Below, piece after piece: positions 62,257-64,000 of a DNA stretch of 64,000 bases (positions are counted from its first letter, which is position 1; each line of letters begins with the position of its first letter). The stretch is from Hydractinia symbiolongicarpus (lineage: Eukaryota > Cnidaria > Hydrozoa > Anthoathecata > Hydractiniidae). A model generated the notes under the pieces. The model was not told the origin of the DNA. It was given only the letters and a program-made list of their open reading frames with translations, and did no database searches. Position numbers and translations under genes: made by a program. The DNA is taken from contig NC_079887.1 in assembly GCF_029227915.1 (NCBI RefSeq), positions 25,357,650 through 25,421,649 on the forward strand, given 5' to 3'.

Positions 62257-64000
62257 AAATGAGTTTACTCACAGGGTACTTTCTTTGTATACATTCGACT
62301 ATACGGGCCAAGCCAGGATTTAAGGGAAATCGCGGGTTTTTGTTTGCCGGCATTCTTTGCATACATTTGACTATACTGGCCGAGTCCGGGGTTTACGGGA
62401 AATGGCGGGTTTTTGTTTGCCGGCGATTAAACTTCTTTTATTCAGCGTCTCATGAAAAATGAAAACATTTTTGAAAACTACAAGTCTCACGCGTTTTAGT
62501 GTTGAAAAGATAATTTAAAAAATCGCTTTGGAAATGAGTTTACTCACAGGGCACTTTCTTTGTATACATTCGACTATACGGGCCAAGCCCGTGATTTACG
62601 GGAAATCGCGGGTTTTCATTTGCCGGCGATTAAACCCCTTTCATTAAGCGTGTCATCAAAAATGAAAACATTTTTGAAATCTACAAGTCTCATGCGTTTT
62701 AGTGGTGAAAAGATAATTTAAAAAATCGTTTTGGAAATGAGTTTACTCAAAGGGTACTTTCTTTGTATACTTTTGACTATACGGGCCGAGTCCAGGATTT
62801 ACGGGAAATCGCGGGTTTTCGTTTGCCGGCGATTAAACTTCTTTTATCCAGCGTCTCATCAAAAATGAAAACATTTTTGAGAACTACAAGTCTCATGCGT
62901 TTTAGTGGTGAAAAGATAATTTAAAAAATCGTTTTGGAAATGAGTTTACTCACAGGACACTTTCTTTGTATACATTCGACTATACGGGACAAGCCCGGGA
63001 TTTACGGGAAATCGCGGGTTTTCGTTTGCCGGCGATTAAACCTCTTTCATTAAGCGTCTCATTAAAAATGAAAACATTTTTGAAAACTATAAGTCTCATT
63101 CGTTCTAGTGGTGCAGAAATAATTTAAAAAATCGTTCGGGAAATGAGTTTACTCAAAGGGTACTTTCTTTGTATACTTTTGACTATACGGGCCGAGTCCA
63201 GGATTTACGGGAAATCGCGGGTTTTCGTTTGCCGGCGATTAAACTTCTTTTATCCAGCGTCTCATCAAAAATGAAAACATTTTTGAGAACTACAAGTCTC
63301 ATGCGTTTTAGTGGTGAAAAGATAATTTAAAAAATCGTTTTGGAAATGAGTTTACTCACAGGACACTTTCTTTGTATACATTCGACTATACGGGCCAAGC
63401 CCGTGATTTACGGGAAATCGCGGGTTTTCATTTGCCGGCGATTAAACCCCTTTCATTAAGCGTATCATCAAAAATGAAAACATTTTTGAAAACTACAAGT
63501 CTCATGCGTTTTAGTGGAGAAAAAATAATTTAAAAAATCGTTCGGGAAATGAGTTTACTCCCTGGGTACTTTCTTTGTATACATTCGACTATACGGGACA
63601 AGCCCGGGATTTACGGGAAATCGCGGGTTTTCGTTTGCCGGCGATTAAACCTCTTTCATTAAGCGTCTCATTAAAAATGAAAACATTTTTGAAAACTATA
63701 AGTCTCATTCGTTCTAGTGGTGCAGAAATAATTTAAAAAATCGTTCGGGAAATGAGTTTACTCAAAGAGTACTTTCTTTGTATACATTCAACTATACGGG
63801 ACAAGCCCGGGATTTACGGGAAATCGCGGGTTTTCGTTTGCCGGCAATTAAACTTCTTTTATCCAGCGTCTCATCAAAAATGAAAACATTTTTAAAAACT
63901 ACAAGTCTCATGCGTTTTAGTGGTGAAAAGATAATTTAAAAAATCGTTTTGGAAATGAGTTTACTCACAGGACACTTTCTTTGTATACATTCGACTATAC
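62257..64000. repeat. Copy of 56,370-58,310 lacking one monomer
   Basis: The offset is 5,887 bp up to about 62,980 and 5,684 bp after it, a loss of exactly 203 bp. At the change point a CACAGGACAC head (P) is joined to a GGGACAAGCCCGGG middle (Q), a P/Q hybrid expected from unequal exchange between neighbouring monomers. The copy runs off the right edge. Confidence 0.8.
62352..62424 (+). repeat. 73-bp partial unit, type II, copy 7
   Basis: The flanking block matches 56,465, but the upstream 150-bp unit is replaced by a 195-bp unit. The left edge of this block copy therefore lies between 62,240 and 62,290. Confidence 0.9.

Larger units (their letters stand above)
1..64000. repeat. 203-bp satellite DNA array, entire window
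   Basis: The same unit recurs head to tail from the first to the last base, with equivalent landmarks at exact multiples of 203 bp over long stretches (for example 149 to 6,239 is 30 x 203). I saw no inverted monomer, no foreign insertion and no unique sequence longer than a few bases. About 315 units fit in the window. Every block over 300 bases without a gene is therefore satellite. Monomers within a local subfamily differ at a few positions, and between subfamilies at many more. Such arrays are characteristic of eukaryotic centromeric, pericentromeric or other constitutive heterochromatin; which of these applies here cannot be read from the sequence. The strand is arbitrary. Confidence 0.98.
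47658..64000. repeat. Region 7: long overlapping block duplications
   Basis: Blocks of 1.2 to 3.3 kb recur at offsets of 4,077, 4,485, 5,887 and 8,967 bp. Each of four recurrences is anchored by a type II partial unit (47,903, 52,388, 56,465 and 62,352). Monomers between them are P-, Q-, R- and D-like types. A degenerate monomer (AAATACGTTTACACCCTGGG) near 60,705 occurs once. Confidence 0.8.

Noticed and set aside
1-64000. CRISPR array
   Set aside because: Repeats are directly joined with no variable spacers, the unit is 203 bp, and no cas-like gene is present.
1-64000. Transposon, LTR or tandem transposon-derived unit
   Set aside because: No terminal repeats, target-site duplications, transposase-like or reverse-transcriptase-like frames were seen in any monomer.
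1-64000. Tandem rRNA, tRNA, 5S or histone gene cluster
   Set aside because: The monomer shows none of the conserved blocks I would expect for these genes, no tRNA-like cloverleaf was evident, and there is no coding frame.
1-64000. Telomeric or subtelomeric repeat
   Set aside because: No short telomere-type repeat (such as TTAGG or TTAGGG arrays) was seen anywhere in the window.

Overview
The whole 64 kb window is one uninterrupted, head-to-tail satellite DNA array. The monomer is 203 bp, so there are about 315 copies, all in the same orientation. I find no protein-coding gene, RNA gene, transposon, CRISPR array or unique-sequence island. The window starts and ends inside a monomer, so the array continues on both sides. 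An array of this size, with nucleosome-length monomers and higher-order repeats, points to eukaryotic nuclear heterochromatin, typically centromeric or pericentromeric. The species cannot be told from this sequence. CpG is not depleted in the monomer, which argues against a heavily CpG-methylated host, but this is only suggestive.

Each monomer has a GC-rich half and an AT-rich half. Numbering from the AAATGAGTTTAC start, bases 41-100 are about 57% GC by hand count and bases 121-200 about 26% GC; the whole monomer is about 38% GC. The GC-rich half carries four GGG runs in a G-quadruplex-like arrangement and a short dyad (AATCGC/GCGATT). The AT-rich half carries a perfect 9-bp inverted repeat with a 4-nt AAAA loop. 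Subfamilies differ at linked diagnostic sites in the head, middle and tail of the monomer.

Layout: 1-10,910 is diverse monomers with almost no length change and a local subfamily (S type). 10,911-17,760 holds irregular deletion monomers and a 7-monomer duplication. 17,761-25,811 is the first region with 72/73-bp partial monomers. 25,812-33,728 is 39 monomers in exact 203-bp register, dominated by a P-Q-R three-monomer higher-order repeat. 33,729-42,259 contains 150-bp short monomers, 72/73-bp partials and nested 1,086, 681 and 3,060-bp duplications. 42,260-47,657 holds most of a 1,995-bp tandem duplication. 47,658-64,000 contains long duplications (4,077, 4,485, 5,887 and 8,967 bp offsets) that reuse a cassette around a 73-bp partial unit.

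There are no genes working together here. The biology is that of array evolution: unequal exchange has copied blocks of 2 to more than 15 monomers, and three recurrent unit lengths (203, 150 and 72/73 bp) are inherited as parts of those blocks. All repeat alignments and counts were made by eye and should be read as approximate at block edges.
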